A DNA stretch of 64,000 nucleotides from Roridomyces roridus (GCA_029378245.1 JARKIF010000019.1:1-64000); one strand, 5' to 3'. Counted from the stretch's first letter, positions 1-12,010 are shown. Program-made: numbers and translations. The notes: a model not told the origin generated them from the sequence alone.

Positions 1-208
1 GTCTGATCCGTTGTGGTCTGTTGTGCTCAGGTCGGAGTTTAAATCTCTCTTGCCATCATCACTTGATCATCACTCCATCTCACTAGCTGCATCGAACTCA
101 ACGGCGCTGTTCACCAAACAATAAGACAAGAACTGGGATCTATTCAAAGAGACGATGGCTCCTACTCGTATCTGAAAAGAGGTCAACTCCAAAGCTCCGG
201 GCTCAAAT

Positions 209-1521
209 TCAAGGCACTCGCAATTCTTCCAAGAACGCCGCGTCGTCGTCCGACAGATTTTTTCCCCTCGAGTACACCTCCCTGGACTTGCTCAGGCTAA
301 GAGAGCTGTCAGACTCAAATCTCACACCTATCGAGGGGCGCACCGTATTGAAGCCGACGATAGGACTGGTCACTTTGGATCCTGACCAAGCCAGCGCTAC
401 CTGGCTCATCTTCCAGGAGTATTTCTTTGCAAGCTGCTCGACTCTCTTGATAATCTCCTTGTCCGACTCCTTGATCTTCTTGGCGAAAACCCCGGCGTTC
501 TCGGTGCGCAAAGTCTGCCCCCCGAAAGGGCGTGCAAGGTGCCCGTTGGCCAGTGGCGAATATGCCAATACTCCGATTCCCTTGTACTTGCAATACTGGA
601 AGAGTTCTTTCTCCTGGAAAAACCGTCAGTACTTCGGTATTTAAAGCGTCGAGAATTTCACCTCAGGACGATACAACAAAGAGTGTTCGATCTCTATGCA
701 GATGAACTGCGTCCAACCTTTCAACTCCGCAATATGATTCATCTCCGCAAACTGCCAAGTACAAAGATTTGATGCACCAATATAACGAACTTTACCGGCG
801 ATAACCAGATCGTGTAGGGCCTTCATAGTCTCCTCGAACGGCGTCGCAGGATCAGCCGCATGTACCATGAGAACATCAAGGTATGCCGTGTTGAGTCGGG
901 CCAAAGTAGCCTCTACTTGGTTGAATATGGCAGTACGGGAGAGACCGCCCTGGTTGACATAGGTACGGGTATTGGGCATGCTAGGGTCGAATGCCGCCCG
1001 GGAGCCGACATCATCGCTAACGAGGCACAAGACCTTGGTGATGATAACGATGTTTTCTCTGGGTATGTTGTTCTCCATTCAAAATGAGCCGGACAGCACC
1101 CATATGTACAAGGTTTCGGACGCACCTGGGTGATGAATTTCCCAATAATCCGCTCAGATTCTCCATTGGAATACAGATTCGCGGTGTCGTAGGTGTTGAT
1201 ACCTGCGTCCCAAGCCGCTTTCAATACTTCCAGGCTCTGCAGAATATTGTCTGTTACAAAGGACGTCAAATAGTATACAGTCAGTTCACCCACCTTGTCT
1301 TCAGGCAGAATCCACGGCTGACGAACAAGTTTAGTAGAAAATCCTGCATGAATTTAAACGCACATACGTTCCACTTCGGACTACCCAGAGACATGCCGCC
1401 AAGCTGTAAGCCCGGGTGAGTGTGCCCAACGAAAAACGATCGCAGGCCTGCTCACGATTGGGAACGAAACGCGCAGGCCTGAATTCCCAACTTGGCGGTA
1501 TGAAACCATTGGTGCGGGCAT
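209..1521 (-). CDS. Aldo/keto reductase, fungal AKR family
   Basis: NADPH-dependent oxidoreductase with a TIM-barrel fold, cytosolic. The start chosen gives [19 protein letters not shown], the usual AKR beginning. Further in are [17 protein letters not shown], with the catalytic Asp and Tyr, and then IVIITKV with the catalytic Lys. The next landmarks are [26 protein letters not shown] and [15 protein letters not shown], followed by SPIVGFNT near the C-terminus; the gene ends with EELRVP and a stop at 209. At least three short introns are needed, around 1400-1460, 1080-1150 and 600-650. The order of motifs matches the potassium-channel-beta-like AKRs common in basidiomycetes. The substrate cannot be told from sequence. 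No break was seen. It is divergent from the carboxylesterase that starts at 1776, so about 250 bases serve as a shared promoter region. Confidence 0.85.
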
Positions 1522-1730
1522 CGTAGAGGGAGGTGGGTGGTTAGGCCGAATCGAATCCGTATTAATACCCAGAATGTGCAAGTCCCCGATCAACGCTGAG
1601 CGGAGACGGCGCCGGGCGGTGAATGACCAACGCGGCGACTTGCTCTGTGTGTTTTGTCTTCGGTTCGCCGCTGCCACATGTGGACCCGAAGGCGTGGTAA
1701 GCCTGGCCTTGAGTACCCATGGCCAGGGAG

Positions 1731-1740
1731 TATAAGTAGC
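1731..1740 (+). promoter_or_regulatory. TATA-like box of the carboxylesterase gene
   Basis: TATAAGTAGC lies 45 bases before the ATG at 1776. Spacing and sequence suit a fungal core promoter. Confidence 0.45.
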
Positions 1741-1775
1741 ACAGATTGATACAGAAACCTTTCCACCGTCTCAAC

Positions 1776-4700
1776 ATGCGGCTCCTTTACAGTCTACTTC
1801 CTATGACTGCGCTCACTCTCGAGCTCAAGCTCAAGGTCGCCGATCTTGGATACGCTACGTATCAGTCGGATCTCAGTCTTCAAGACGGCGTTACAAGCTT
1901 TCTCGGTACAAGGCATGCCTTCGCTCCGCTCCGGCAAGGGGACTTCAATTAGAACATAATCATTTTCAAGTACTACACACAGTTTGCAAGAAGGAATTGG
2001 AACGCAGTCAGTGGGGAAAATGATTTGAACTGGTTGAAGGGGTAGATCAACATGAACGTCACCAGCAGCGGGTGTTTGGAGAAAGGGGAGGGCTTGGGCC
2101 TGTACGAAGAGTGAAAGGGGGAGAGTAATTTAGCAGGGCGGAGACGATGCATCATGGATGAAAGCGGACGGTATTGTCGAGGATTTCAATTCAAGTCAAA
2201 GTGATGATTGATCTTGAACCAGCCCGGTCGGTTGGCTATCAGGAGACCCGAGATCTACAGCAACCCAGATAACTTTGCCATTGAGAATTCAAGCCACTTG
2301 TATGAGAATACAGGACAAAGGATGGACTGCGGCGAGAAAGTCGAAACAAAACGGAGGGAAAGCCGAGGATATACTTAGGTTGGTTGGAATTGATCTGGCA
2401 CACTCGCAGAGAGAAACCCAAGATTGGATGAATCCCCAGAGCAAGATTGAGTAGACATGCTGATAGTGGCGGGGCATCGTTGTGAGCACGATGGCACGAG
2501 GTCGCTGCGGCGGAGACCAGCCCGGAGCCGGACAACGTGCGTTCAGCGGCGGACCCTCGAGAGTTGCCAAACGTTGAAGAATGTGGATCCAGCGTCGAAT
2601 CACCAAGGAGCACGTTGAGAGTTTGGTCCAGACTCCAGTACGGCTTGACTACGGCGTGACACCAGGAGCAGAGGTTCGAGCAAAGAAGCACCCGGAGCTC
2701 CGAGTGGAGGGCAGCGACCAGTATTTTCAGGGCAGAATAAGGGGGCGGGGAGTCGTACCCGGCACTGGGCGCTCGTCCCTTAAATATAAGCCGTTTAACA
2801 GCAAATAATCTGCCGGAGGGAGACGTGGCTTGCGGCGGCCTTCGACTGCGATCTGTCGAGAATTTGGCAGATGTATGATAGAAAACGGAGAGCTTAGGAA
2901 GCAGTAGACAGCATGCCAGAGTTGCAACAGTGGACGATGAGAGTGAGAGGAAAAAGGAAAGGGTGGATGGAGATATCACAGCTGTTGATTTTTTGGTACT
3001 TGAAATGGTATCCACCGCTGTGGGAGTTGAACCGAAGTTAAACAGCTTTGAATTACAATCTGCCCTTCGAGAGGAGAGGGTGGTGGAATCAGACGAATAT
3101 ATGGGGATGGTCTAAATAAAACGGTGCTATAATCTTAAAGAACGGATAATCAGATATGCGGCACCTCCGACAGGTATCCTTTCCTGCCTGTAAAAGTCTT
3201 TTTTTCTCACCAAGATCTAGGAAACCTGCGTTGGAGAGCGCCGCAGCTTCCCAGCCATGTTTCCGGAATCCAAAATGCAACGCAGGCGCCTCTTCAATGC
3301 TTTCAATCCGGGGCCCTCACTGGGACCGCCGGAACGGCGCTGATCAATCGGTTCAGAACGAATTCCAACTTCAGCCAAGTCAGCTCGGGTCCTGATCCTG
3401 CCTTGGACGCAACCTCCACGGAAGACTGTTTATTTTTGAAGTAAGCCTCGTTATCTGCTGCGTTTTCTTCTACGACTTTTCCATTGCAGCGTACATACTC
3501 CGACCTTCGCAACGGAGCATTCGAGGCTTCCAGTTATTGTGTACTTGCATGGTGGTGGGTACGATGCCGGAAACATCAGTCTCTATCCGACGCAGGACTT
3601 TGCTACTCTGAGCCGACTGGGCGTCGTCGCAGTCAGCGTTCAATATCGCTTGGGAGTTTTTGGTATTTTTCTTCTAAATCGTGTCGAATGGGTGCTACAC
3701 AGTTCTCAGGCTTTTTGGCAGGAGAGGAGGTCAAAGAAGGGGGGAATCTCAACGTTGGTTTACGTGCGTCCCAAATTCTGTTGCGTCCACGATGACTTTG
3801 GTTGATGTTTCATCTAGTCGACCAGAATTTCGCCCTTCAATGGGTTCAAAAACATGTGAGTTGATCTCTCCTTTTCATCTTCTTGACATACTAATCGAGC
3901 AGATCTCGGTCTTCAGAGGAGATCCTAACGCAGTCACCATTTGGGGCCAATCAGCAGGGGCAGGCGCGGTGTTACAACACGTCGTCGCCCATGGAGGCAA
4001 CACTCAACCACCATTGTTCCGTGCTGCCCTAGCCAACTCTCCGTATCTCCCTTTCCAGTATGCATACAACGATCCCATTACCGAGGTACGATTTTCAAGT
4101 ATTCAACACCCCTTTCAAAAACAGCCGCCAGACATTGTTCGATGATGTGGCTTCATTTGCCCGGTACGCCGGTGTGGTTGAATTTATACTCGTCCCGAAT
4201 TCACCTTTCTTCTCAGCTGTGATCAAGCTCCAAATCGCTTGGACTGCCTTCGTTCAGTCGATCCCTCGATACTTACCAACGCAGACACCGCCATTGGCTC
4301 TGCGAGTTTCATGGGTACCTACACATTTGTTCCGGTTGTCGACGGCTCTTTCATCGTGGAGAGACCCTCGATCACGCTGAATGGTCATAGACGGAACGGG
4401 GCGAGTAAATTTCAAGTCCACCATCATTGAAACTCGGCTAAGATTTGATAGGATTCCCTACTGGTGACCACCAACTCTGCCGAAGGAGCAAGCTTTTTCG
4501 TCTTTCCGGATATTTTGGTTGCGAACAACTTTACGCTGGCCCAGTATATTACACAGCTGTTTCCCCGGCTTTCGGAACAGCAAGTACGGACTGCCGTCAG
4601 CAGTTATTCCAAGCTCGCTTCGAGCTCGGTTTCAGATCAAGCAACGAAAGTCATGGGAGAAGGTACGGCGTCTGCTGTGTTCAGAATGTTGAATTAACAT

Positions 4701-5259
4701 GAGGTGCAGCCATTTTCACTTGTCCAGCGTATTGGATGGCGGCAGCATTCGGAAAAACGGGCTGGAAGGTAAGCCAACTGACTTGAACCAATTTTACATG
4801 TTCAAAACAAATTCAACCAGGCAGAGTTTGCCATCCCACCCGGACTGCATGCCGAGGATTTATCCTATGACTTCTTCACGTATGTCTTCACTGTGTAAAA
4901 AGTGTGTCTCTGAGCTCACTATGCCTTCTAGTTTCGCCATCCCGCCCACATTCACCAACGCAGCATTCCTCGACGCTTGGAGGCAATCCTTTATCTCGAT
5001 CGCCATTTCTCTAGACCCCAACATCCACTCGCAGCCGAGTCTCCTCCCAATCTGGGCTGACTGGGTACATGAACACACGGAGATGATGTTCAACAAGACA
5101 GAGGATGACGTGCCGGTGGTTAACACGGCTCATACTGGAAGCGATGTGCTGGACCGGTGCGCGTGAGTCAACTTCAACCTTTTATAATTAAGATTGGGAA
5201 TTCTGATCACTTTTACTTTCAGGTTTTGGGATAGTGTCGCTGGTGTAACTGCGCAGTAG
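1776..5259 (+). CDS. Secreted type-B carboxylesterase/lipase
   Basis: Alpha/beta-hydrolase that cleaves carboxylic esters. The N-terminus MRLLYSLLPMTALTLELKL is a plausible signal peptide. Exon 1 (1776-1912) ends in TSFLGTR; exon 2 resumes at 3154 with YAAPPTG; exon 3 (about 3226) reads GNLRWRAPQLPSHVSG, giving the family motif GTRYAAPPTGNLRW across both junctions. Then come STEDCLFLN, the oxyanion-hole stretch YLHGGGYDAG (about 3545), YRLGVFGIF, the nucleophile elbow GQSAGAG (about 3950) with the catalytic Ser, and GLHAEDLSYDFF (about 4840) with the likely catalytic His. The last exon encodes FWDSVAGVTAQ. About ten introns are needed; all except the first are short. No frameshift was found. 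The first intron is 1,241 bases with a GC-AG border (see separate entry). Confidence 0.8.
1913..3153 (+). other. Outsized GC-AG first intron of the carboxylesterase
   Basis: Exon 1 ends ..ACAAG and the intron starts GCATGCC; it ends ..ATAATCAG before ATATGCGGC. This is the only junction found that keeps phase and restores the GTRYAAPPTG motif. Other introns here are near 50 bases, so 1.2 kb is far out of range and suggests an insertion. I found no clear terminal repeats, target duplication or protein domain in it. A 258-codon ORF on the minus strand (2239-3015) looks like composition-driven open frame. Confidence 0.5.
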
Positions 5260-5479
5260 CCTGCGATCATGTATTCATTACTTGATGCGAGCAATAGGAG
5301 GTGGTTCAATCTCCGACAGCTGGAACCGGGACAACCACGATACGGGAGGACAGAGTGTGAGCGGGACGGGTCGTGTGGCCGGCTAGACTGTGAATCTGAT
5401 TGTTGCTGCGATGTCAATGCGATGTTTGAACGTGGAGTAGTCTATACGGCGGCCACCAACAAAGGTCACCGGGAAGACC

Positions 5480-6544
5480 CATCAGCAAAACTAAAATGAT
5501 CTGGCTGATCTGGCAGCAGATCAATCAGACCCGCCAGATCGCCAGAACTGCGTCTGGCAGCATAATGACACGCATGGCGCCAGAATTGATTCTGCCGCCA
5601 TAAATACACTATGGCCAGCGATCGAACAGTATTGAATATGCTACTCTACGTGGATTACAGCTTGAACAACCGTTTCCGCGGACTCCGACACGCTCAAAGG
5701 ACCCGCGGAATCCATCGCGCGAGTGGGATGGGGACGGTAAAGGGGAGAAGGAGAAGGTAGCAGACGGCGGCTGGCCGCGGTGGGGCATGTATCAGGACTA
5801 GACAGACAGGGCAGTGAGTAGCCGGAAAAGGTGCAATGAATGTATGGACGCACCTTGCACCCTTGGCGCTGCATTGTATGCACCCCGATCCTTCATCGGC
5901 GAGGTTGAGATGAATTGGTCCAACAATGGTGCCTGTGCGGCGTCGACTTATTGCCTAGTCACGAGGCATCTTGCGTGTGTAGCTTGAAGACGGAATAGCA
6001 CTCCACGGAGTTTGAAGAGCAGGGTTTTGAAGCTTCTGAGGGAGAGTAGTTGGGGACTTCAAGCTTTGAGGAACGTAGCCCAGATTTAGACTAAGAGCGG
6101 AGCAGGGCACAGACTCGGAGAGAGACCCAAGCAGACTTGAGAGCGTTGAGAGCTTCCGGATGGAGTGTATTAGAGGGATACGGAAGGGTGAGCAGCGCAA
6201 GGGCATCGTCGAGGGAGGGGAGGGAAGGAGGGAAGAGGAGGGAAGAAGACAAGTGGTGCTGCGGGCGTTTGATCAACAATGGCGCAATGTTGATCGGACA
6301 CCGATCTTCCGGACCACGTGCGTTCGGACTTGTCGTTTTGGAGAATTCCGTGGCTTCAAGGAACCTCAAGGGAGCGAGCAGGAGAACCAATTCGATGACT
6401 CCCAAACCTCAGAACGATGGCACGGCCTGACACACACGAATTCTGTCAAGAATGTCAAAAACATTTTCGGCAGCTCTGGCGCCATGTCAACCAGACGGAT
6501 CAGATGGTGCCAGAGCTCGCCAGATAGATTCAGTTTTGCTGATG
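5480..6544. mobile_element. Non-autonomous element with inverted ends, about 1.07 kb
   Basis: The left end CATCAGCAAAACT (5480-5492) is repeated exactly in reverse complement at 6532-6544. The similarity continues imperfectly inward, with several TCTGGC/GCCAGA motifs in both subterminal regions. No transposase-like ORF is inside. I could not settle a target-site duplication: the flanks share only one or two bases. Best reading is an old MITE-like DNA transposon remnant between the carboxylesterase and the UbiA gene; the superfamily is not known. Confidence 0.6.
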
Positions 6545-7143
6545 CCCTGGATACGTACATTCCGACCGCCGATCAGCGCCATGAGTACCGCGCAGGGAAT
6601 CCATTGAGGATTCAAGAAAATTGACGCATCTGAATCACGGCTATATGTACATTCCCCTTGTTTGTATGAGCGGCAACGTCAAAGTTACGAGACTGTAGTC
6701 TGTGCCAGTGCATTTGAGATGATCATATGCCTTGTCAGGCCAGAATTCAGATGTTTCGGCTGTTGTGGGCATAGTCTTCCCGTGGACAGCGTCTAGTGCA
6801 TCTTAGTTGGGTGTCAGCGGAACCATGTTGTGCTACTGTTGGGTCTGTTGACCGGGGCCTGAACCATGACTTTCAGTTCACACGTGCCGTTCATCGGGTA
6901 GCGGCGACCGCATGCATTTCTGCACTTTGCAACTACCCGCGGTCAACAAACGTGTATATCTCCGCCGTCTCGGGCCAAGTCAACCGAGGTTCAAATAAGG
7001 AAATAGTAAGTACATGAACATTGATCTACTTACTGAGCGATTTTTCCATGCCCACAATGATATTCACCCGCGAAGTTATAAAATGTGCCCGGACTTGGAA
7101 AGCAGCAAGTTTTACTGCTCCATTCAATCCCCTGCGCTCGAAA
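6545..7143. other. Intergenic stretch upstream of the UbiA gene
   Basis: No coding exon recognised. This is the expected promoter region of the broken UbiA-family gene. Short ORFs here have no motif. Confidence 0.4.
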
Positions 7144-8750
7144 ATGCCTCCAATTTTCAACCAAGTCTGCCGGCATATCTACACGGCCGCCCTATTCACC
7201 TGGACAGATGTTAGGTGCCGGATCCGAGGCTGACTGGAATCCCGGATAAGGACGACCGGAGTAAGAATGACCGGAACTCCGGGACGAAGGACTCCGGAGA
7301 GGGACGAAAAGTCGGAGGAGGGAGATGGAGTCCAACCGGTGACACCACAAAGACCCAGGGTGACCGGGTTCCCTACGCTACTTCCAAGGGAAGCAATCCG
7401 GACGAGACGATAAAGGAGGAGAGGAGGGCTCGGAGCAGCCAAGGTCGAATAGACCAGGAACGTTAATATTCCAACTGAGTTACATGGTGGTTGTACAGAG
7501 GTTTATATACTAAATGCCCACTGATGTGTACTCAGATGAATATGGAGAAAGTGACAAGGTAAAAAACTCGGACCCCGGAGTGGAGGTGGATACCCCGGAG
7601 AAACTGGAGGTACCGGAGTGAATATCTACACCGGAGTAAGGTCAAGTGGGTGAAGGATGGAATGAAATTGAAGAAGGGCAAAAGTCCGAATGAGGACCGG
7701 AGTCCGGTCAAGATTGATCCGGGATTGTTGGAGCCGGAACCGGAGTTGGGTCAAAATTGGTCCAGAGTTGGTGAGAATGGAACGGGACGTAACAACAGAC
7801 TATAAGACTGTGTTTTTCCCAGTGGTATGCAAATTAAAAACCTGAGGTTTTCAGGGACTCAATATATAATTCCATAGACGGCTTTTGCATGTGCCGCAGG
7901 CCCACTTCACTCGACCTCACATTTGGTTGATGGTTGGATTTGGATTTGGATGCACCTACTCATGTGCAATGTTTCGAATCAGGCGGCAAGCAAAGAGGAG
8001 GATGCCAAAAACCGAGCCTGGAGACCTCTGCCTTCTGGAAGGGTGACGAAATCACAGGCGTTTGTCTTGCGGTGGTTCACCGTGGGTGGATGTCTTCTGT
8101 GGTCAGCCTCTTATGGGGCGGGCATATTACTTATCAGTGCCACACTTTTTGCAACAACCTTCATTTACGACGAGATGGGGGCCGCGGGTCATTTCATCGG
8201 CAAGAATTTCTGTAACATTGGGGGATACGTCGCTTTTGAATCCGGAGCCACGCTGATTATGGGTTGGAACATTCCCTCACTCACAAATTTTCCTACTTGC
8301 TCACAAAGCGTAGGTCCTCGTACTGGATTAGACGACAACTCTCAGAGAGCTCTACTGCTCAGCGGCGCACTCATCTTCACTACTATTCAAGCCCAAGATT
8401 TTGCAGATGTTGAAGGGGATGCTGCTTCAGGCCGCGAAACCTTCCCGATCCGGGCCCCAGAACTATCGAGGGTGGTCACCTTCATCGCCTTGGGATTTTG
8501 GTCCATCTTTCTTAGCTCCGCGTGGAGCATTGGATCGACATGCCGACTCGTTTTTATCTCACTCGGTTTCTACACCGGAATTCACTTTTATTGGTGGAGA
8601 ACGATGGAAACTGATAGGCGGTCATACCTGATATTCTGCGTACGCCACAAAGTTCTCTCTCCTGCTGCAGCTTCTCACCCTCTTCAGATCTGGCTACTAA
8701 TAGCCCACACGTTACCTCTGCATATCAGGTCTGGTGCGCTCGGGTTTTGA
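7144..8750 (+). pseudogene. UbiA-superfamily prenyltransferase/terpene cyclase-like gene, split by a solo LTR
   Basis: Polytopic membrane enzyme family that handles prenyl diphosphates; fungal members act in terpenoid and meroterpenoid routes. Exon 1 starts at 7144 (MPPIFNQVCRHIYTAALFTW). It is cut after ACAGA by the LTR at 7209-7794 and resumes at 7800 with YKTVFFPV. Intron 7825-7877 follows, then TAFACAAGPLHS from 7878. Diagnostic motifs are SNQAASKEEDAKNRAWRPLP, which replaces the first Asp-rich motif as in the UbiA cyclase-like subgroup, YDEMG, FESGATLIMG, and the second Asp-rich motif QDFADVEGD. The end is WLLIAHTLPLHIRSGALGF. Apart from the LTR, which adds an in-frame stop within ten codons, the frame is open. 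Two more short introns lie near 8257-8307 and 8637-8691. Splicing around the LTR is possible but unlikely to keep the missing codons. The neighbouring P450s suggest a biosynthetic cluster. Confidence 0.8.
7209..7794. mobile_element. Solo LTR with 5-bp target duplication
   Basis: 586 bp beginning TGTTAGGTGCC and ending GGGACGTAACA, so the ends are TGTTA..TAACA. It is flanked on both sides by ACAGA (7204-7208 and 7795-7799). Taking out the LTR and one ACAGA restores the UbiA reading frame exactly. The interior is full of CCGGA/CCGGAGT motifs. No internal retroelement region remains, so it most likely arose by recombination between the two LTRs of a full element. Confidence 0.85.
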
Positions 8751-9119
8751 AATTGGCTGTAGCTACGGTCTCGATTATTTGTTCTTACATATCGTCCGCC
8801 CATGCGTCGAATCCCCGACAGAAACTTCGCGGCCTGGTCGGGTGAATGGGATGAGTTCACGGAAATACATAATGATATAATTCGGAAGCAGGAACTATTG
8901 TTTGCGGCGGATGAAGGTGCTTTGTGTCTGCACCCCGGCGTTCTCGGATACAACCGGTCTTTCCCACGGTTGAATGATGGTCAAGGATCTTCCAGTCGGC
9001 TCAATTCGCAGTTGAGCCAGGACCACGACCTCTCCTTCGTATTTTCGTTGTGAATTCCAGGTTCAACTTTGCACAGCATAGTAATATTACATGGCATAAG
9101 TCGACTCGAAGTACAGTGA
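8751..9119. other. Gap between convergent UbiA and P450 genes
   Basis: The two genes end toward each other. I see no further gene; the stretch presumably holds both 3' untranslated ends. Confidence 0.4.
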
Positions 9120-10485
9120 TCAAGTGAGATGGACATGAACCGGGAGACTGGGTCCGTCGTCTTCACTACCCACTACCCAAGGTTGGAGGCTTGAAGATAT
9201 CTTCAATGAAACTTGAGCGCCGGTATTGCTGAATGTGAATTTCCGCATCAGGGAGGTTAGAATGACCTGTGTTATCCCGTATTCAGCGGAATTGCGAAAC
9301 GAGGAGAATAACGCGCCTTGTATTGAAAGATAGCTGCGAGTCGGATTATTATATGTTGAAACCCAATCAAGCAAAAGACTGACTGACCCAATCTGAATCC
9401 GATGCAATTTCTGGGTCCATCGCTGAAGGCAAGAGTATGTGACCATCCAGCGACGAGTTTTTCCTTGGGCGGAAGGCCCATCAGCCACCGTTCGGGACGA
9501 AACTCTTCGGCACTGTCCCAGACAGCTTCTTGACGATGGATAGCAATGATGGGAATGAGCACGGTCTGGACGCAACAGATTTAGTGACACAATTCAGTAA
9601 CCTGATCGCCGACACTGACTTGACCGGTCTCAATAGGAATCTCCGTTACGGTTCGACCGTCTGAGAGCTTCACAGCTTCACGTAGAGGGATTACATCCGG
9701 TGTGGTAGCGACGCGTTCCATGTATGGAAGGCCGGGGAAAAGTCTCAGCCTAGCAAAAAATCACAATGTGTTCGAGGGAAGGGAAAATAGCACATACGTT
9801 TCTTTCAGCACCGCGTCGAGGTAGGGCAAGCGTGATTGGAAGTCTTCGTACGATGGCTCTTCTGAGACCGTGTCGAGTTCACGACGAAGACGAGCCTGGA
9901 CATTGGGATGGCGTGCAAGTTGCCAGATAGTGAAGGCTAGCGTGTGGGTAGTTGTTTCGTGCCCAGAAATCCTACAAATAGCAGTACTTGTCATCGTCAC
10001 TTAAGACAGTGAGAGGACAGCTCGAATACGGACACGAAGGTAGATATCTTGAAGCTAATCAATAATGTGGCCAGAGAAGAGTGAAAAGAACGTACCTGTT
10101 CGAACAGTTCTTCGTGAGACATCGCGCCCTCTGCGTAAGCGGATACTGGGAAGCAACTCATGAGGTCGCAGTGAATCTATCAAAAGGGTCTACTCACATA
10201 GTCTGCTCAGCAAGTCTTTGTAAGAACCCTGGGATTGGTGAAGGAGATCCTTGTTTCTCCTGACCATCTCTTGCGCGACTCCTGACTGCGCAACGTCAAC
10301 GCTCAGAAAGAGAATGGGTTTTCAGTCCAGTCACCTGTACGGTTAATTTAGCGATACCCTGTGCTTGTATGGATGATATCGGGAGGTCATTCAAAAAAGG
10401 GAATCGACGGAGCAACATCAACGTCTGAAAGTAACTCTTTTAGAGTTCGATGCGGAGGGCAAAGCGAGACATACGCACAAAGAAA

Positions 10486-10741
10486 CACAGGGGGGAAGGC
10501 ATCTTTTCCGCCATGCAGAAATTTTACATTTCCGCAGTATTTCCGCATGATTTCCGCAACATTTCCGCATGGCGGAAATGTGTTGATTTCATTACATAAT
10601 CATCAGATTCTCTGCCAAATTGGCTGATTTTGATTTTTATCACCTATTTTTGGAGCTGGCGGAAATGTTGCAGAAATACTGCGGAAATGTTGAGTAAATA
10701 AAGTATTTCCGCACTGCGGAAAAGATGCCTTCCCCCCTGTG
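10486..10741. mobile_element. CACTA-like MITE, copy A (in P450 exon)
   Basis: 256 bp with inverted ends CACAGGGGGGAAGGC / GCCTTCCCCCCTGTG and the 3-bp target duplication AAA (10483-10485 and 10742-10744). The interior is AT-rich with many TTTCCGC/GCGGAAA motifs and no ORF. The same element in the opposite orientation is at 14110-14365. CACAG ends with a 3-bp duplication fit the CACTA (EnSpm) superfamily. Confidence 0.85.
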
Positions 10742-11699
10742 AAACCGGCATATTTGACTATCGGCGAGACCCCTTGGCGCCTAGCGTTCAGAATACGATG
10801 GGCCTCTTCACTTTTACCGCCATCGAAATCATACAGGAAGGCCTGAAAGCAAAGTGGGCCGATGAAAGAAAGGAATACTCAAAACCCACAACTCGTCCAA
10901 TGACATTCAAGCTAGAAATTGGTGAGAAGCAGTAACTCAAAATAAAGCACGCAACTCACGTCGCCTTGGCTGTCCATTGGAGTATGTTGAGAACGGATTC
11001 ATCGCCCAGGGTTTGGATCTCGGAGACAAGGTCGTTGACGGCCTGGGAAATGTAAGTCTCCGGTGAAGATTTGAATGGCGAGTTCATACCCTTGAAGCAG
11101 CGTCCCTAATATCGGGTGCCATCGCCTTGATATTTTCGGACCTGAACGAACGTTCAGGGTCAATAGAACACTCAAGAGTCGGACTTCGTTGACCCACGAG
11201 AGAGAAGGAGCGACCAAACGCCGCATTCTTCGATGTTCCGCTTCGCCCTCCACCCATCCCAGACCTTTTCCAAGCAGTCGCGCAACCCGCGGGCGGACAA
11301 CCGCACTGTGATCTAACTCGAAATCAATTTCACCATCGGATTATATTATTTGCGTGTGGCTCACGATAGTCGTAGATTTTGTCCTGTAGAATGTGACCTA
11401 TCCCAGCGGGGTCACTCAAAACTAGCTGAAGGAAATAGAGTCAGCGCCGAATTTGGAGACCAACAACAACTTCTTACAACGTCGGGTGCCTGGATCATGC
11501 GCCTTTCAGAAATTTCTAAAGGAACTGAGAGCACTAACCCAGAAAGCAGCTTTGATTCGATAAGTCAAGCCCAGATTTCTGGTCCATTCGTTGAAAGCAT
11601 GACCAGGCTCTCGTTCGAAGATAGTCTTTTCGTGACCCCAGAGCCAACTGGAAGCAGCCTATGATTCCGTATAATGAGTGAACAATCTAGAGTGCAGAC

Positions 11700-11937
11700 T
11701 AACAGATTCTGTACACTTGAGTATCTCTCACTGGTACACCGTAGTGGTAACAAGTCATATTCACCTGTACACTTGAGTATCTACATGCAATGAGTCTCTA
11801 TGTAAGGTGCAACGAACGGCAATGCTCACCTCTCACTGGTACACCGTAGTGGTAACAAGTGAGAGGCAAACACGATCACGCATCATACTATCAATCCGGA
11901 CACAGCCACTCGACACGCGCGTAGGCTGAAACCAACA
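11700..11937 (-). repeat. 3' LTR of the Copia element
   Basis: Direct repeat of 17058-17295. Plus-strand ends are TAACAG and CCAACA. Each LTR contains two copies of an inner 30-odd base stretch around CACTGGTACACCGTAGTGG, an imperfect palindrome. Confidence 0.9.
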
Positions 11938-12010
11938 CACCCCCTCAGCCTAAGCTGCGGAAAGGCTGCGGAAACACACCCCCTCACGCTCGCAAAATTA
12001 AAGCACCCCC

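Noticed and set aside
2239..3015. 258-codon minus-strand ORF inside the large carboxylesterase intron
   Set aside because: No motif, odd Ser/Leu-rich composition and no promoter or intron pattern. Probably a chance open frame, so not listed as a gene.
7210..7790. CCGGA-rich stretch as a separate tandem repeat or satellite
   Set aside because: The motif spacing is irregular and the whole stretch lies within the solo LTR borders, so it is internal composition of the LTR.
6836..7794. A longer LTR starting TGTTGGGTCTG near 6836
   Set aside because: The flanks do not give a target duplication, whereas the boundary at 7209 gives a perfect ACAGA pair and restores the gene frame.
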